Of a DNA stretch of 64,000 nt, positions 37,130 through 46,191 are shown piece by piece. The first letter of the stretch is position 1. Every line of letters starts with the position of its first letter. The position numbers and the translations under genes are program-made. The notes beneath the pieces were generated by a model. The model saw only the letters and a list, made by a program, of their open reading frames with translations, had not been told where the DNA came from and ran no database searches. The stretch lies in NCBI RefSeq assembly GCF_012911015.1, contig NZ_WVVV01000006.1:150830-214829 (forward strand), in the 5' to 3' direction. The DNA is from Chelativorans sp. ZYF759. Lineage in GTDB: Bacteria > Pseudomonadota > Alphaproteobacteria > Rhizobiales > Rhizobiaceae.

Positions 37130-38749
37130 ATGGCCGGGTCCACCCGGCCGACCGCAGGAAATCATCAAGGGCCCGGCTTGGCAGCCTCGACCGAACAGCG
37201 GAGAACCCCTCGCGCCCTCACCTACACGGTGGGGCTGATGGGTGTGATCGTGGCGCTGTTCGCCATCATGCTGGGCGTCATCGTCGAGCGGGAATGGTCT
37301 GATGCCAGCGCGCGTGCCGACGCACGCGCCGAGGCCGCCGCCCAGGTCGTGGCGACCAATGCGCTGTGGATCAACGAACTCTCCCGTCAGGCGCTCGCCC
37401 GCGTGGACGAGGTCCTCGGCAACGACATCGAGGCCAATGCATTCCTGGCCTCCAGCCTCGTCATCGACGCGGTCGACGATCTGCCAGGCACCGTTTTCGC
37501 CTATGTCATCGCGGCCGACGGGCGGACGCTCTTTTCCACCGATCCCGACATCCAGGAGATCGATATCACCGACCGACCCTATTTTTCCGAGCCGGCGGCC
37601 GGCGCGGACTGGTATCTGTCGAACCTCATGGTCAGCCGGTTGAGCGGCGACCAGATCTTCGTCTTCAGCCGGCGCCTCGAGCGCAACGGCCAATTCGCCG
37701 GCGTCGCGGTGATCTCCTTCAGCGCCGATATCCTGGCCGATGCCTGGGCCTCGCTGGATCTCGACCGCAACTCGGCGGTGGTGCTGTTTCGCAATGACGG
37801 CCGGCTGATCGCGCGCTATCCGATGATCGAGATCAACGACGAACTTCCCGACCGGGAATTCTACGCGGAATATCTGTCGGGCTCCGAGAGCGGCACGGTC
37901 AGGACGGTCTCGCCGCTCGATGGGGTCGAGCGGGTGATCAGCTACCGGGGCGTTCCGGGCAGCAACATCGTCGCCGCCTCCGCGATTGACCTGGAGACCG
38001 CACTCGCGCCGGCGTGGCGGGGGATCATGCTGATCCTGGTCCTGTCCATGCCCGCGATCGCGTCGCTGGCTTTCGCGCTGTGGTGGATCGCCAGCCTCAT
38101 CAATCGCGACCAGCGGACCAAGCGGCAGCTCATCGAAACCGTCGAGCACAACCAGATGCTCGTCCGCGACACCCATCACCGCGTGAAGAACAATCTCCAG
38201 GCGATCATGTCGATGATCCGGATGCATCGCCTGCCCGCCGACATCAAGATGGACCTGCAGGCACGCATCGCCGCCATGTCGGCCGTTCACGAGCATCTCT
38301 ACCGCCTCGACCGCTTCGTCGAGGTCGATGCGGCCGAGTTGCTGCCGGCACTGGTCCGGCGGCTTCTGGCGGGCGATACACGGCAGATCGAGGTGAATTA
38401 CGATGTCGACAACATCCTGATCGACCACGACCATGCGACCTCGCTGGCGCTGGTGGTCTGCGAGGTCGTCACCAACACGCTGAAATACGCATTCGAGCGC
38501 AACCGAACCGGAACGATCCGGCTCTCCTTGAAGCCCCTGCCGGAGGGCGGCGCCCGCCTGGTCATCACCGATGATGGGCGAGGCTTCGATCCCGAGGCCC
38601 ACACGCAGGGGCTCGGCATGAAGCTCATATCGGCGATGATGCGCCAGCTCGGTGGCTCGTCCAGCTACTGCATGGAGGGCGGCGCCGTCTTCGAAGCCTA
38701 TATCGGCCCCGAAAGCCTCGTCGGCCCGCACGAAGTCCCTGACGACTGA
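37130..38749 (+). CDS. Cache-domain HisKA_2-type sensor histidine kinase
   Basis: A 539-residue membrane sensor. Two membrane helices (about 31-53 and 299-323) flank a periplasmic Cache-like (PDC) sensor with AYVIAADGRTLFSTDP and DRPYFSEP motifs. The cytoplasmic part has the HisKA_2 box DTHHRVKNNLQAIMSM with phospho-accepting His350, an N box around EVVTNTLKYAF and a G box ITDDGRGFDPE. HisKA_2 and HWE kinases often signal to PhyR in the general stress response; no partner response regulator is adjacent. The ATG at 37130 is used, but a TTG at 37178 is possible. Confidence 0.88.
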   Translation: MAGSTRPTAGNHQGPGLAASTEQRRTPRALTYTVGLMGVIVALFAIMLGVIVEREWSDASARADARAEAAAQVVATNALWINELSRQALARVDEVLGNDIEANAFLASSLVIDAVDDLPGTVFAYVIAADGRTLFSTDPDIQEIDITDRPYFSEPAAGADWYLSNLMVSRLSGDQIFVFSRRLERNGQFAGVAVISFSADILADAWASLDLDRNSAVVLFRNDGRLIARYPMIEINDELPDREFYAEYLSGSESGTVRTVSPLDGVERVISYRGVPGSNIVAASAIDLETALAPAWRGIMLILVLSMPAIASLAFALWWIASLINRDQRTKRQLIETVEHNQMLVRDTHHRVKNNLQAIMSMIRMHRLPADIKMDLQARIAAMSAVHEHLYRLDRFVEVDAAELLPALVRRLLAGDTRQIEVNYDVDNILIDHDHATSLALVVCEVVTNTLKYAFERNRTGTIRLSLKPLPEGGARLVITDDGRGFDPEAHTQGLGMKLISAMMRQLGGSSSYCMEGGAVFEAYIGPESLVGPHEVPDD

Positions 38750-38776
38750 TACCGCGAAAATCGACCGAGGCCGATC

Positions 38777-40927
38777 TCAGTTCGGACGGTCGATCGGGGC
38801 AACCAGCACGGCGTTGGTGCCGGGTCGGTTATCCAGGTAGTCGAGCGTGCCGCCCAGCTGCGACACAAGCACCTCGATCATTCGACTGCCGAAGCCGCGG
38901 CCCGTCGACTTGCGGCCGCCACCCTGGTCAATGACACAAAGCCGCATGCCATCGTCATCGTCGGCCAGCACGACGCGCAGCGGGCCAGCCGCACCGCCAT
39001 AGGCGTATTTGTTGGCGTTGATCACGAGTTCCGTCAGGATCAGTCCGAGCGAGACGGCGCGGTCGGTCTTGATCATGATCGGTTCGAGATCGCGCACCAC
39101 GGACGCGTTCCATTCGGGCCCCAGCGAGGTGAGGAGGTCGTCCAGCAGCTCGTCGACATAGCGGGCGGCATCCACGATCTCGAGCTGGTCGGAACTGTAG
39201 AGCCGGCGGTGGACAAGCGACACGGCGGCGATGCGCCGCCTCGCCTCGGCGATCGCCGCCGAGACCTCGTCGTTGCCCGCCCCGCTCGCCTGCAGCGCCA
39301 GGAAGCTCGAGACGAGCTGAAGGCTGTTCTGGACGCGGTGGTTGACCTCGCGCAGGAGGAAATCTTTCTCGCGCAGGAGAATGTCCTTCTGGTCCAGCGT
39401 GTCCAGCAGCTGCCGGTTCAGGTCCTGGATGCGCCGGTTCTGCCAGACATTCGTCACCGTATGGCGCAGGCGCCCGGCGGCCTCGATCTCGGGCATGGTC
39501 CAGCGGCGCGAGCGCCCGCGCACGATCTCGCTCCAGGCGTCGAAACTCGCCCGCGGCGTCAAGATGTCGGTCGCGGACGCGGTCGCCTTGTGCGGGTTGC
39601 CCGCCCATTTGACGACCTCGACCTTCTCGGCACGGAACCACATGACGACCCAGGGCTCGCTGGCCGAGAGCGTGATCGCAAGAAGCCCGGCGGCCAGGGC
39701 GGCGTCGGCGTGCGGCATACCGATGTCACGCGCCAGCCGCGAGGAGGAAAAGACCGGGTGCCCATGATCGAGGATGGAGCCGGCGATGGCGCGGACCGTC
39801 TGTTCTGTCGGGCATTCGCCGCCCGACACGAAATCCCTGCCGCGCAGGACCGCAACGCCATCGGCGTCCAGCATCCGCATGATCTCGCCCAGATGGTTCG
39901 AAATCGCTTCGTCGAGCGTGCCCTCGCGCGAGAGCAGCGCCACGATGTCGTCCTCGAAAGTGCGCAGCCGCACGCGCTCGCGATAGGTGTCGGTTTCCTC
40001 GCGCGCCTTGATCTGGCGCGCAAGCGCGCCTGCCAGCACCCTGCACGCGATGCGCACGCCCGCCGGCATCAGGCGCGGCTTTGCATTGTGGCAGGCGATG
40101 AGCCCCCACAGGCCGCCATCGCGCACGATGGACACCGAGGCCGAGGCTCCGACGCCCATGTTCTTCATGTATTGCAGGTGGATCGGTGAAACACTGCGCA
40201 ACACCGAATCGCTCATATCGAGACTAGCGCCATCGTCCTCCAGCGCCGGTTGCAGCGGCGCGGGACGATAGGTGATGTCCGGAATGCACCGTACCAGATT
40301 GCGAACATAAAGCTCGCGCGCCTGGCGCGGAATGTCGGTGGCGGGGAAGTGATGGTTCAGGAAGGAATGATCGTCTTCCCGCTTGTCCTCGGCCAGGACA
40401 ACGCCGGCACCGTCTTCCAGGAAGCGGTAGATCATCACGCGATCGAAGCCGCACAGGAGCCGGAATTCGACGGCAGCCACCTCGCAAAGCTGCTTGATCG
40501 ATCCCGCCCGCTCGAACGCGATCGAAGCGCGCTCGAGCTGGTGCAGCCGGTCGGCGGTCTCGTCCTGCGCCGGCGCGTGCTCCACCTCGACGATGAGGAC
40601 ATCCTCTGAGCGCGAGAATGACAGGTCGACGGGCCGGTCGGAATGGGGCAGAGACACGGAGAAGGCAACTTCCTGCGGAACGGCCGCACCGGGGGCCGCG
40701 ACTTGCTGCCAGGTTTCGCCGAAAAGCTCGGCCGCAAGCCGCCCTATCGTATCGCTGACACCCAGGAAGAGCCCGGTGTCGCCGGCCTGGTGACGCACGA
40801 TCCCGGAATCGAGGTCGACGACCAGCATCGCCCCGTGTGGCTGTATGGCACCCGGCAGGTGTATCGGCTCGCGGTCGCATGCCGTCAGGTCGAGGGATTC
40901 AGGCTGATTCAATTCGCGTCTCCGCAT
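38777..40927 (-). CDS. bphP: Bacteriophytochrome with HisKA_2-type kinase module
   Basis: A 716-residue red/far-red photoreceptor kinase. Order: PAS with biliverdin-binding Cys17 (TACDREPIHLPGAIQPHG), GAF with PATDIP (Asp198), His250 and His280 (pairing with D. radiodurans His260 and His290), PHY with PRASF tongue motif (458-462), then a HisKA_2 kinase with His530 in REVNHRVQNSLQ and an ATPase domain. All key chromophore residues are present. No response regulator is fused or adjacent. It overlaps the upstream heme oxygenase gene by 19 bases, and faces the Cache kinase gene tail to tail. Confidence 0.95.
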   Translation of the reverse strand: MRRRELNQPESLDLTACDREPIHLPGAIQPHGAMLVVDLDSGIVRHQAGDTGLFLGVSDTIGRLAAELFGETWQQVAAPGAAVPQEVAFSVSLPHSDRPVDLSFSRSEDVLIVEVEHAPAQDETADRLHQLERASIAFERAGSIKQLCEVAAVEFRLLCGFDRVMIYRFLEDGAGVVLAEDKREDDHSFLNHHFPATDIPRQARELYVRNLVRCIPDITYRPAPLQPALEDDGASLDMSDSVLRSVSPIHLQYMKNMGVGASASVSIVRDGGLWGLIACHNAKPRLMPAGVRIACRVLAGALARQIKAREETDTYRERVRLRTFEDDIVALLSREGTLDEAISNHLGEIMRMLDADGVAVLRGRDFVSGGECPTEQTVRAIAGSILDHGHPVFSSSRLARDIGMPHADAALAAGLLAITLSASEPWVVMWFRAEKVEVVKWAGNPHKATASATDILTPRASFDAWSEIVRGRSRRWTMPEIEAAGRLRHTVTNVWQNRRIQDLNRQLLDTLDQKDILLREKDFLLREVNHRVQNSLQLVSSFLALQASGAGNDEVSAAIAEARRRIAAVSLVHRRLYSSDQLEIVDAARYVDELLDDLLTSLGPEWNASVVRDLEPIMIKTDRAVSLGLILTELVINANKYAYGGAAGPLRVVLADDDDGMRLCVIDQGGGRKSTGRGFGSRMIEVLVSQLGGTLDYLDNRPGTNAVLVAPIDRPN

Positions 40928-41445
40928 AGCACGTATTCTGCATGCCGAAACGCGGTCACGGCCCCGCGGCAGGCCATCTCAAGCGCGTGCGAATCCCTGC
41001 CGATCTCGGCGTCGGCGGCGCTCAGGAAGCGGTTCCACATGAGGCCGGATTGCGAACCATAAGGATGAAGAAAGGCGAATTCTGGCCGCTCCTCCGCATT
41101 TTGCCGCAACCTCTTGAGGATGACATTGCCACCGAGAGTCGCGCCTTCAACGACGTAGAGCATACCCAGCCCCTCGGCCACGCATGACGGTTCGGGGAAG
41201 TCGATCCAGATCCAGCCCTCGGCGTGAGGGGCGAGCAGATCGCCGCGCGTCCGCCGCGCCATTTCCAGCGCCTGGATATGGCCGAGCGACCGTCCCAGCA
41301 CGATGTCGGCCGGCAAGTGAAAGGAGGCATAGCGGCGGATTGTCCGCGCACGACTCGAAGCATCACTCAGCAAAGCAATGGCGTCGAAGCGTTCTTCAAG
41401 GCGCTGATGGAGCTGTCGGGTGGCAGCGCGTAGATCGTCGATCAT
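40909..41445 (-). CDS. bphO: Heme oxygenase (biliverdin-forming)
   Basis: A 178-residue heme oxygenase-like protein that opens heme to biliverdin, the chromophore of the phytochrome made from the next gene. The proximal heme ligand is His13 in TRQLHQRLEERF. The distal helix glycine region is EGATLGGNVILKRL. The size matches BphO proteins. GGGAACGA lies close before the ATG. The bphO-bphP order with a short overlap lets pigment and receptor be made together. Confidence 0.93.
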   Translation of the reverse strand: MIDDLRAATRQLHQRLEERFDAIALLSDASSRARTIRRYASFHLPADIVLGRSLGHIQALEMARRTRGDLLAPHAEGWIWIDFPEPSCVAEGLGMLYVVEGATLGGNVILKRLRQNAEERPEFAFLHPYGSQSGLMWNRFLSAADAEIGRDSHALEMACRGAVTAFRHAEYVLCGDAN

Positions 41446-41555
41446 TCGTTCCCTGTGGCGACCCGAATAAGCCCGCCGACTCTTCCGGTAACGCCGAGAT
41501 TCCTAGCAGCGCAGAGCTTGCGCCGCCAGACCGCTGCATTGGATTAATGAACTGG

Positions 41556-41711
41556 TCAGTAGATGACGAAAAGAAGGACGCCCAGCACCAACAAGGCCGC
41601 AAGCGACGCTATGAGAATCTTGGCGATCCGGCCCTCTCCCACGACACGGCCCTGGCGTGCCTCGGTCTTGTCCAGTTTCGGTGCTGGGTTGCCCTTGTCG
41701 TGATGTGCCAT
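41556..41711 (-). CDS. 51-residue single-pass membrane protein (short ORF)
   Basis: From the ATG at 41711 the minus strand reads a Lys/His-rich cytoplasmic start (MAHHDKGNPAPKLDKTEARQ), a short basic link, and one membrane helix ending LVLGVLLFVIY at the stop. An AAAGGA ribosome site lies eight bases before the ATG. The layout, a charged head and a C-terminal tail anchor, is that of small stress-induced membrane proteins. A GGAAC-N18-TT element lies 33 bases upstream. It is shorter than usual ORF limits. Function is unknown. Confidence 0.65.
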   Translation of the reverse strand: MAHHDKGNPAPKLDKTEARQGRVVGEGRIAKILIASLAALLVLGVLLFVIY

Positions 41712-41743
41712 GTATGCGTCCTTTCCCAAGCTGCCGTGTTTTC

Positions 41744-41768
41744 AATTCGCGGCACGCGGAAATGTTCC
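41744..41768 (-). promoter_or_regulatory. Weak candidate sigma-EcfG promoter of the 51-residue protein
   Basis: Minus strand GGAAC (41768-41764), 18 bases, TT (41745-41744). It fits the looser rhizobial RpoE2 form GGAAC-N18/19-TT but lacks the G of GTT. The ATG is only 33 bases downstream. Confidence 0.35.
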
Positions 41769-41803
41769 GCAATGCGGCACACGTCGCCCGAACGAGGATA
41801 TGC

Positions 41804-42586
41804 ATGGCCGGCCGACATGGAATGATATGGCGACTGTCTGGCGCGCTTCTGCTGGCGCTGGCTGCCGCTTCGCCGAGCAGGGGCGAGACCCACTGCCGAC
41901 AGATCGAATTCGAGGAAAACAGCTACGCGGTCTGCAGCCTGGACCCGAGGCAGACCAGCATCGAATTGCATTGGCGCAACGGAGAGGGCGCCCCCCACCG
42001 CAGCTTTTCGGCGCTGGCCGGTGCGCTTGCCGATGAAGGTGCGGAACTCTCCTTCGCCATGAATGGCGGCATGTTCCAGACAGACTTCACCCCGGTGGGG
42101 CTGCATGTCGAGCGGGGCGTGGAGCTTCGCCCGCTCAACCGCTATGACCCTCCCGCCGAACTTCGCCCGGTTCCCAATTTCTACAAGAAGCCCAACGGCG
42201 TCTTTTTCGTCACGCCGACCGGCGCCGGCGTGGTGACGTCGGAACAATACCGCAGCCAGTCGCCAGAAGTGCTTCATGCCACTCAGTCGGGGCCGATGCT
42301 GGTCATCGAGGGCGACCTCCACCCTGCCCTCATCGAAGGCTCGCGCGACCGCACCTGGCGGACGGGCGTGGGCGTCTCGGACGATGGTCTCGTCCATTTC
42401 GCCATCAGCCTTGCCCACGTCAATTTTCACGATTTCGCCCGGCTGTTCCGGGATGGGTTGGCCAGCGACAACGCGCTCTTTCTCGATGGTGGCCGCGGCA
42501 CCGGCCTTTATGCGCCCGAGCTCGGCCGCAACGATTTCTCCTGGCACGGGGGTTTTGGCCCGATCATCGGCGCCGTGCAGCGCTGA
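41804..42586 (+). CDS. Phosphodiester glycosidase family (DUF2233) protein
   Basis: A 260-residue exported protein. The signal peptide ends near ASPSRGETHC. The body follows the DUF2233/NAGPA-like fold: FAMNGGMFQTDFTPVGLHVE, YKKPNGVFFV, ATQSGPMLV, RTWRTGVGVSDDG and the glycine-rich NALFLDGGRGTGLY. Relatives remove sugar caps through a phosphodiester bond; the target here is unknown but is likely in the periplasm. The ATG at 41804 follows AACGAGGA; the frame is open further upstream. It converges on the unknown 238-residue gene. Confidence 0.85.
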   Translation: MAGRHGMIWRLSGALLLALAAASPSRGETHCRQIEFEENSYAVCSLDPRQTSIELHWRNGEGAPHRSFSALAGALADEGAELSFAMNGGMFQTDFTPVGLHVERGVELRPLNRYDPPAELRPVPNFYKKPNGVFFVTPTGAGVVTSEQYRSQSPEVLHATQSGPMLVIEGDLHPALIEGSRDRTWRTGVGVSDDGLVHFAISLAHVNFHDFARLFRDGLASDNALFLDGGRGTGLYAPELGRNDFSWHGGFGPIIGAVQR

Positions 42587-42601
42587 GCCGCAGTTGCCGG
42601 T

Positions 42602-43318
42602 TCAGTGACGGACTTCGTCGCCGACGCGCTCCACAATCGCCTGGGAGTCGACATGGGTGGCGAAGGCGCGGCGAATCTCCTGCCAGTGGAAGCGCACCGA
42701 ATTGAGGACAATCTCCTCGTCGAGCCGCTTCAGCTCGTCTGCGATCGGCGCCCATTTCAGGACGCTTTTCGGGCTTTCGGTGAAGGCGGCTTCCTTGTCT
42801 CCGATGGCCAGCCAGTGGGTGCGGGCGATCCGGTCCCGCAGCTGGCGCGCATGGGCGCGGAAATCCGGCCCGGCGTCTCCCGGCAGACCCGCGCGCCCCA
42901 GTATCTCGTCCACCAGAGCGACCATCATCGCCGCCACCCTGTCGGCTTCGCGCGGATGGTTCTGGGCAACGCGCGACCCCGAATAAGCCGCGAGATCACC
43001 CACGCAATCGAGCCAGATCTGCCATTTGGCGCGATTGATGCCGACCACGAAGACATCGTCGTCGAAGAGTTCCGGATAGCGCATGCCCATGCGGGTGCGC
43101 AGGTAGCCGTAGAGCGAGGTCTGCGCCATGTAGCTGGCGCGCGACTCGATGAAATGCGCCAGCGCCTCCGGCGTGTCGATGGGGCCCATCCGCGCCGCAT
43201 CGCCGAGCCCGAAATAGCTGCGCAACATCGAGAAGAGTTCACGCGGTCGCAACGCGTCGAGCGAAAAGCGCGCGCCTGAATTCTGTTGGCGTCTGACGAT
43301 CCGGGGCGTGCGTGTCAT
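42602..43318 (-). CDS. Conserved-looking protein of unknown function
   Basis: A 238-residue, mostly helical soluble protein with no signal peptide or membrane helix. I do not recognise a domain. Features include many Arg residues, a stretch ESRASYMAQTSLYGYLRTRMG (about 60-80), the aromatic NRAKWQIWLDC region and a C-terminal charged helix. The ATG at 43318 is preferred because AGGAGG lies upstream; the frame is open to 43378. It ends the leftward run of genes after ATP12. Confidence 0.6.
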   Translation of the reverse strand: MTRTPRIVRRQQNSGARFSLDALRPRELFSMLRSYFGLGDAARMGPIDTPEALAHFIESRASYMAQTSLYGYLRTRMGMRYPELFDDDVFVVGINRAKWQIWLDCVGDLAAYSGSRVAQNHPREADRVAAMMVALVDEILGRAGLPGDAGPDFRAHARQLRDRIARTHWLAIGDKEAAFTESPKSVLKWAPIADELKRLDEEIVLNSVRFHWQEIRRAFATHVDSQAIVERVGDEVRH

Positions 43319-43413
43319 CAAGTGATGGCCTCCTCCCGGCCGTCCTTCAGCTGGCGGCAATCCTGCGTCAGCCAGCATGCGCTTGGCAAGACGAATCGCC
43401 TCCTACCTTCGCA

Positions 43414-44199
43414 CTAGAGAGCCTCGAGCAGACGTGCCGCACCGACCATGTCGCGATGCTTCGAGGCCCGCAGCGCCATGGCCTCGGCATCCTCGCCCCA
43501 CTGCTCGATGGTCCAGTCCTCGTCGACATGGGCGGCGGTCCACGCTTCCTCAACCGTGAGTTCGCCCATATCGACCGCAAGCGCGATCAGGGCGGAGCCC
43601 GTCAGGGACGTGATGACATGCAACGCGGCGAGGCGAAAAGGTTCGCGGCGTGCATTCAGGTGGACGCCGATGGCGGCGATCGACTCGCGTGGCTGGTCGA
43701 CATGCATGACGCCCTCGGCCAGAACCATACGCGCCGACAGTACCGATCTCGCCCAGTCCACCACCCGATCCCAGCATTCCGCCTGGCGCGCCAGGAGGCC
43801 TTCCGGACCATCGGCGCGGTAGCAGACGAGATCGCACGAGGCGTAGCGCAGAATGTCCTCCAGAACGGCCTGCGGGTCCTGCGCGACGCCGTCCAGTGCC
43901 GTGTTGGCGAGCCGCAGCACCGGCATGCCGGGTATGTCGAGCAGTTCGCCCTGGGCGGCGAATTCAGCGGCGACGAGCGCCGCGGCGGCCTCGGTCGGCA
44001 GCGCAAGGAAAGCGCGGCCCGGCGTGCGGACGGGCTTGCCGTCGAGAAGCACGCGGAAGCCGTCGTCGGCCTCGGCCATCTCGACCTGGCTGTAGAAGCG
44101 CTTGGGCCGCGGCTGGCGCATCTGGGCGCGGGCGCGTTCCATCGGGTTTTCGTGCGACACGAATTGCCCTGCTTCGAGATCATTGAGAAGTTCGCGCAT
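43414..44199 (-). CDS. ATP12 family F1-ATPase assembly chaperone
   Basis: A 261-residue protein of the ATP12 family, which holds the ATP synthase alpha subunit before assembly; the family occurs in mitochondria and alphaproteobacteria. Signatures are RPKRFYSQVEM, FRVLLDGKPVRTPGR, LALPTEAAAALVAAEF, ASCDLVCYRADGPEGLLARQ and the C-terminal EEAWTAAHVDEDWTIEQWGEDAEA. It is cytosolic. It follows the DMT transporter gene by 12 bases. In many rhizobia it lies near a pseudouridine synthase gene, as here. Confidence 0.93.
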   Translation of the reverse strand: MRELLNDLEAGQFVSHENPMERARAQMRQPRPKRFYSQVEMAEADDGFRVLLDGKPVRTPGRAFLALPTEAAAALVAAEFAAQGELLDIPGMPVLRLANTALDGVAQDPQAVLEDILRYASCDLVCYRADGPEGLLARQAECWDRVVDWARSVLSARMVLAEGVMHVDQPRESIAAIGVHLNARREPFRLAALHVITSLTGSALIALAVDMGELTVEEAWTAAHVDEDWTIEQWGEDAEAMALRASKHRDMVGAARLLEAL

Positions 44200-44211
44200 G
44201 AGATGGTGCCC

Positions 44212-45132
44212 CTAGCCTGGCTGGACGCGTCTGGCTGGACGGTTGACGAGCAGAAGTCCGGCGGCAATCAGCCCCAGCGCGATGAATATGTTCATCGACA
44301 GCGGCTCGTTCAACAGGAGGCCGCCCAGTATGACCCCGTGCACGGGGCTGAGGAAGGTGAAGGAGGTCAGCCCCGAGGCCGGGTAGCGTCGCACCAGCCA
44401 GAACCACAGGAGATAGGTGAAGGAGACGATGAAGACCGCCTGCAGAAGCAGCGAGCCCGTGGACAGGAGGCCAGGATCGCGCAGGACCGGACCACCCAGC
44501 GGGATCAGCGGGATCACCATCAGTCCGGACACCACGAGCTGGTAGAGAAGCGTCTTTTCAGGCCTTGCGGTGGCCAGCCGCGTGGCCTTGATGACGATGG
44601 TGGTCGCCCCCCACAGCATGCCCGCGCCCAGGCAGATCAGGTCGCCGGTCAATGCGGAAGCATCCGGCAGGCTCAGCTCGTCGGAAAAGACGAGCGCGAC
44701 GCCTGCAAAGGCGAGCGCCACGCCCACGAGCCGGATCGGTGTGATCTTCTCGCCGAGAAAGAAGTGAGCGCCGAGCAGCACCCAGAACGGCATGGTGTTG
44801 ATCATCAGCGTCCCACGCGCGGCGGTGGTGAGATCGAGGCCGATGAAGATGAGCGCGAATTCCGCGCCGAAGAGCAGGCCCACGATCGTGCCAGAGATCA
44901 GCGTCCCATCCTTCTCGAACAGCCTGATGCCCCGGAAATGGCACCAGGCGAAGACGATGAGGGCGGCCATCGCGGAACGCGCGAAGGTCAGGAAGATCGG
45001 GCTGTAGCCTTCGGTCGAGACCTTGATGAGAACCTGGTTGAAGCCCCATGCGAAGGTCAGCACGAGCATCATGCCGACGGCCAGCGTATCGATCTGGTCT
45101 CGCTTTTCGAAGACCGACAGGGGCTGGTTCAA
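44212..45132 (-). CDS. DMT superfamily (EamA) transporter
   Basis: A 306-residue inner-membrane protein with about ten helices in two EamA repeats. Typical parts are FAWGFNQVLIK in the first helix, TAARGTLMINTMPFWVLLGAHFFLGE at the end of repeat one and SPVHGVILGGLLLNEPLS near the end of repeat two. Members export amino acids, nucleobases or other small metabolites; the substrate is not readable. It overlaps the RluA-type synthase gene by four bases (ATGA), so the two are co-translated. Confidence 0.88.
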   Translation of the reverse strand: MNQPLSVFEKRDQIDTLAVGMMLVLTFAWGFNQVLIKVSTEGYSPIFLTFARSAMAALIVFAWCHFRGIRLFEKDGTLISGTIVGLLFGAEFALIFIGLDLTTAARGTLMINTMPFWVLLGAHFFLGEKITPIRLVGVALAFAGVALVFSDELSLPDASALTGDLICLGAGMLWGATTIVIKATRLATARPEKTLLYQLVVSGLMVIPLIPLGGPVLRDPGLLSTGSLLLQAVFIVSFTYLLWFWLVRRYPASGLTSFTFLSPVHGVILGGLLLNEPLSMNIFIALGLIAAGLLLVNRPARRVQPG

Positions 45133-46115
45133 CCGTCGTCCTCCGCCGCCGCCTCGTCGAAGCCGAGGAGGTTCCAGCTCTGGCGCATATGCGGTGGCAG
45201 CGGCGCAGAGACGTTAATCGAGCCCTTGTCGGGATGCGGGATCACGATCCGGCGCGCGTGGAGGTGAAGCCTGTTCTGGAGGCCGCCGGGGAAATCCCAG
45301 TTCTGGTCGGCCTCGAAATATTTCGGGTCGCCGATGATCGGGCAGCCGATATAGGCGGCATGCACGCGCAGCTGGTGGGTACGGCCCGTATAGGGTTCCA
45401 TTTCCAGCCAGGAGAGATTCTGACCCGCCTGCTCCACGACACGGTAGAAGGAGACGGCATGGTCGGCTCCTTTCTCGCCGTGATTGGCGACCCGCATGCG
45501 GTCGCCGTCCGGGGTCGGCTCCTTGATGAGCCAGGTGGAGATCTTGCCCTCGCGCTGCTTGGGCACGCCCTTGACCAGTGCCCAGTAGGTCTTCTTCGTC
45601 TCGCGCTTCTTGAAGGATTCGGCGAGCTTCATGGCCGCCAGCCGCGAACGGGCAACGACGAGCACGCCGGACGTATCGCGGTCGAGCCGGTGGACGAGCC
45701 GCGGCTTCTCACCCTTCTTGTTGCGCCAGGCCTCAAGCATGGAATCGACCGAGCGCACCACACCCGAGCCGCCCTGGACGGCAAGGCCCGAGGGCTTGTC
45801 GAAGACCAGCACCTTGTCATCCTCGTAAAGCAGAATGCGCGACAGGACGTCGCCATCCTCGACGCCGCGCATCGTGCGCGCGGTGACCGGCGCGCCCGAT
45901 TTGCGATCGACCGCCAGCGGAGGGATGCGCATGAGCTGGCCGGCCTGAACGCGGGTGTCGGACTTTGCGCGGCCGCCATCCAGCCGGATCTGGCCGGAGC
46001 GCAGCAGCTTCTGGAGCGGACCAAAACCGAGGCCGGGATAATGCTGCTTGAACCATCGGTCCAGCCGCATCCCGTCCTCGTCGGGTTCAATCTTGATCTG
46101 TTCGACGCCTGCCAT
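45129..46115 (-). CDS. RluA/RluC family pseudouridine synthase
   Basis: A 328-residue RNA-modifying enzyme. An N-terminal S4 domain (about 15-65) is followed by the RluA catalytic domain with Asp145 in HRLDRDTSG. Other motifs are VFDKPSGLAVQGG and EPYTGRTHQLRVH. RluC-type specificity for 23S rRNA is likely but cannot be separated from RluD-type by eye. The ATG at 46115 opens the family start MAGVEQIKIEPDEDGMRLDRW; the frame is open far upstream with no support. It is coupled to the downstream transporter gene. Confidence 0.9.
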   Translation of the reverse strand: MAGVEQIKIEPDEDGMRLDRWFKQHYPGLGFGPLQKLLRSGQIRLDGGRAKSDTRVQAGQLMRIPPLAVDRKSGAPVTARTMRGVEDGDVLSRILLYEDDKVLVFDKPSGLAVQGGSGVVRSVDSMLEAWRNKKGEKPRLVHRLDRDTSGVLVVARSRLAAMKLAESFKKRETKKTYWALVKGVPKQREGKISTWLIKEPTPDGDRMRVANHGEKGADHAVSFYRVVEQAGQNLSWLEMEPYTGRTHQLRVHAAYIGCPIIGDPKYFEADQNWDFPGGLQNRLHLHARRIVIPHPDKGSINVSAPLPPHMRQSWNLLGFDEAAAEDDG

Positions 46116-46191
46116 GGGACTTCCGCATGTTGATGGGCGGGCAATAGCACCCACGGCAGCGCGTTGCGAGACGAAATGGCGGATTTTGCCA

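Noticed and set aside
43312-45267. A 651-codon plus-strand frame
   Set aside because: It lies opposite ATP12 and the DMT transporter gene, which have clear family motifs. The plus frame has none.
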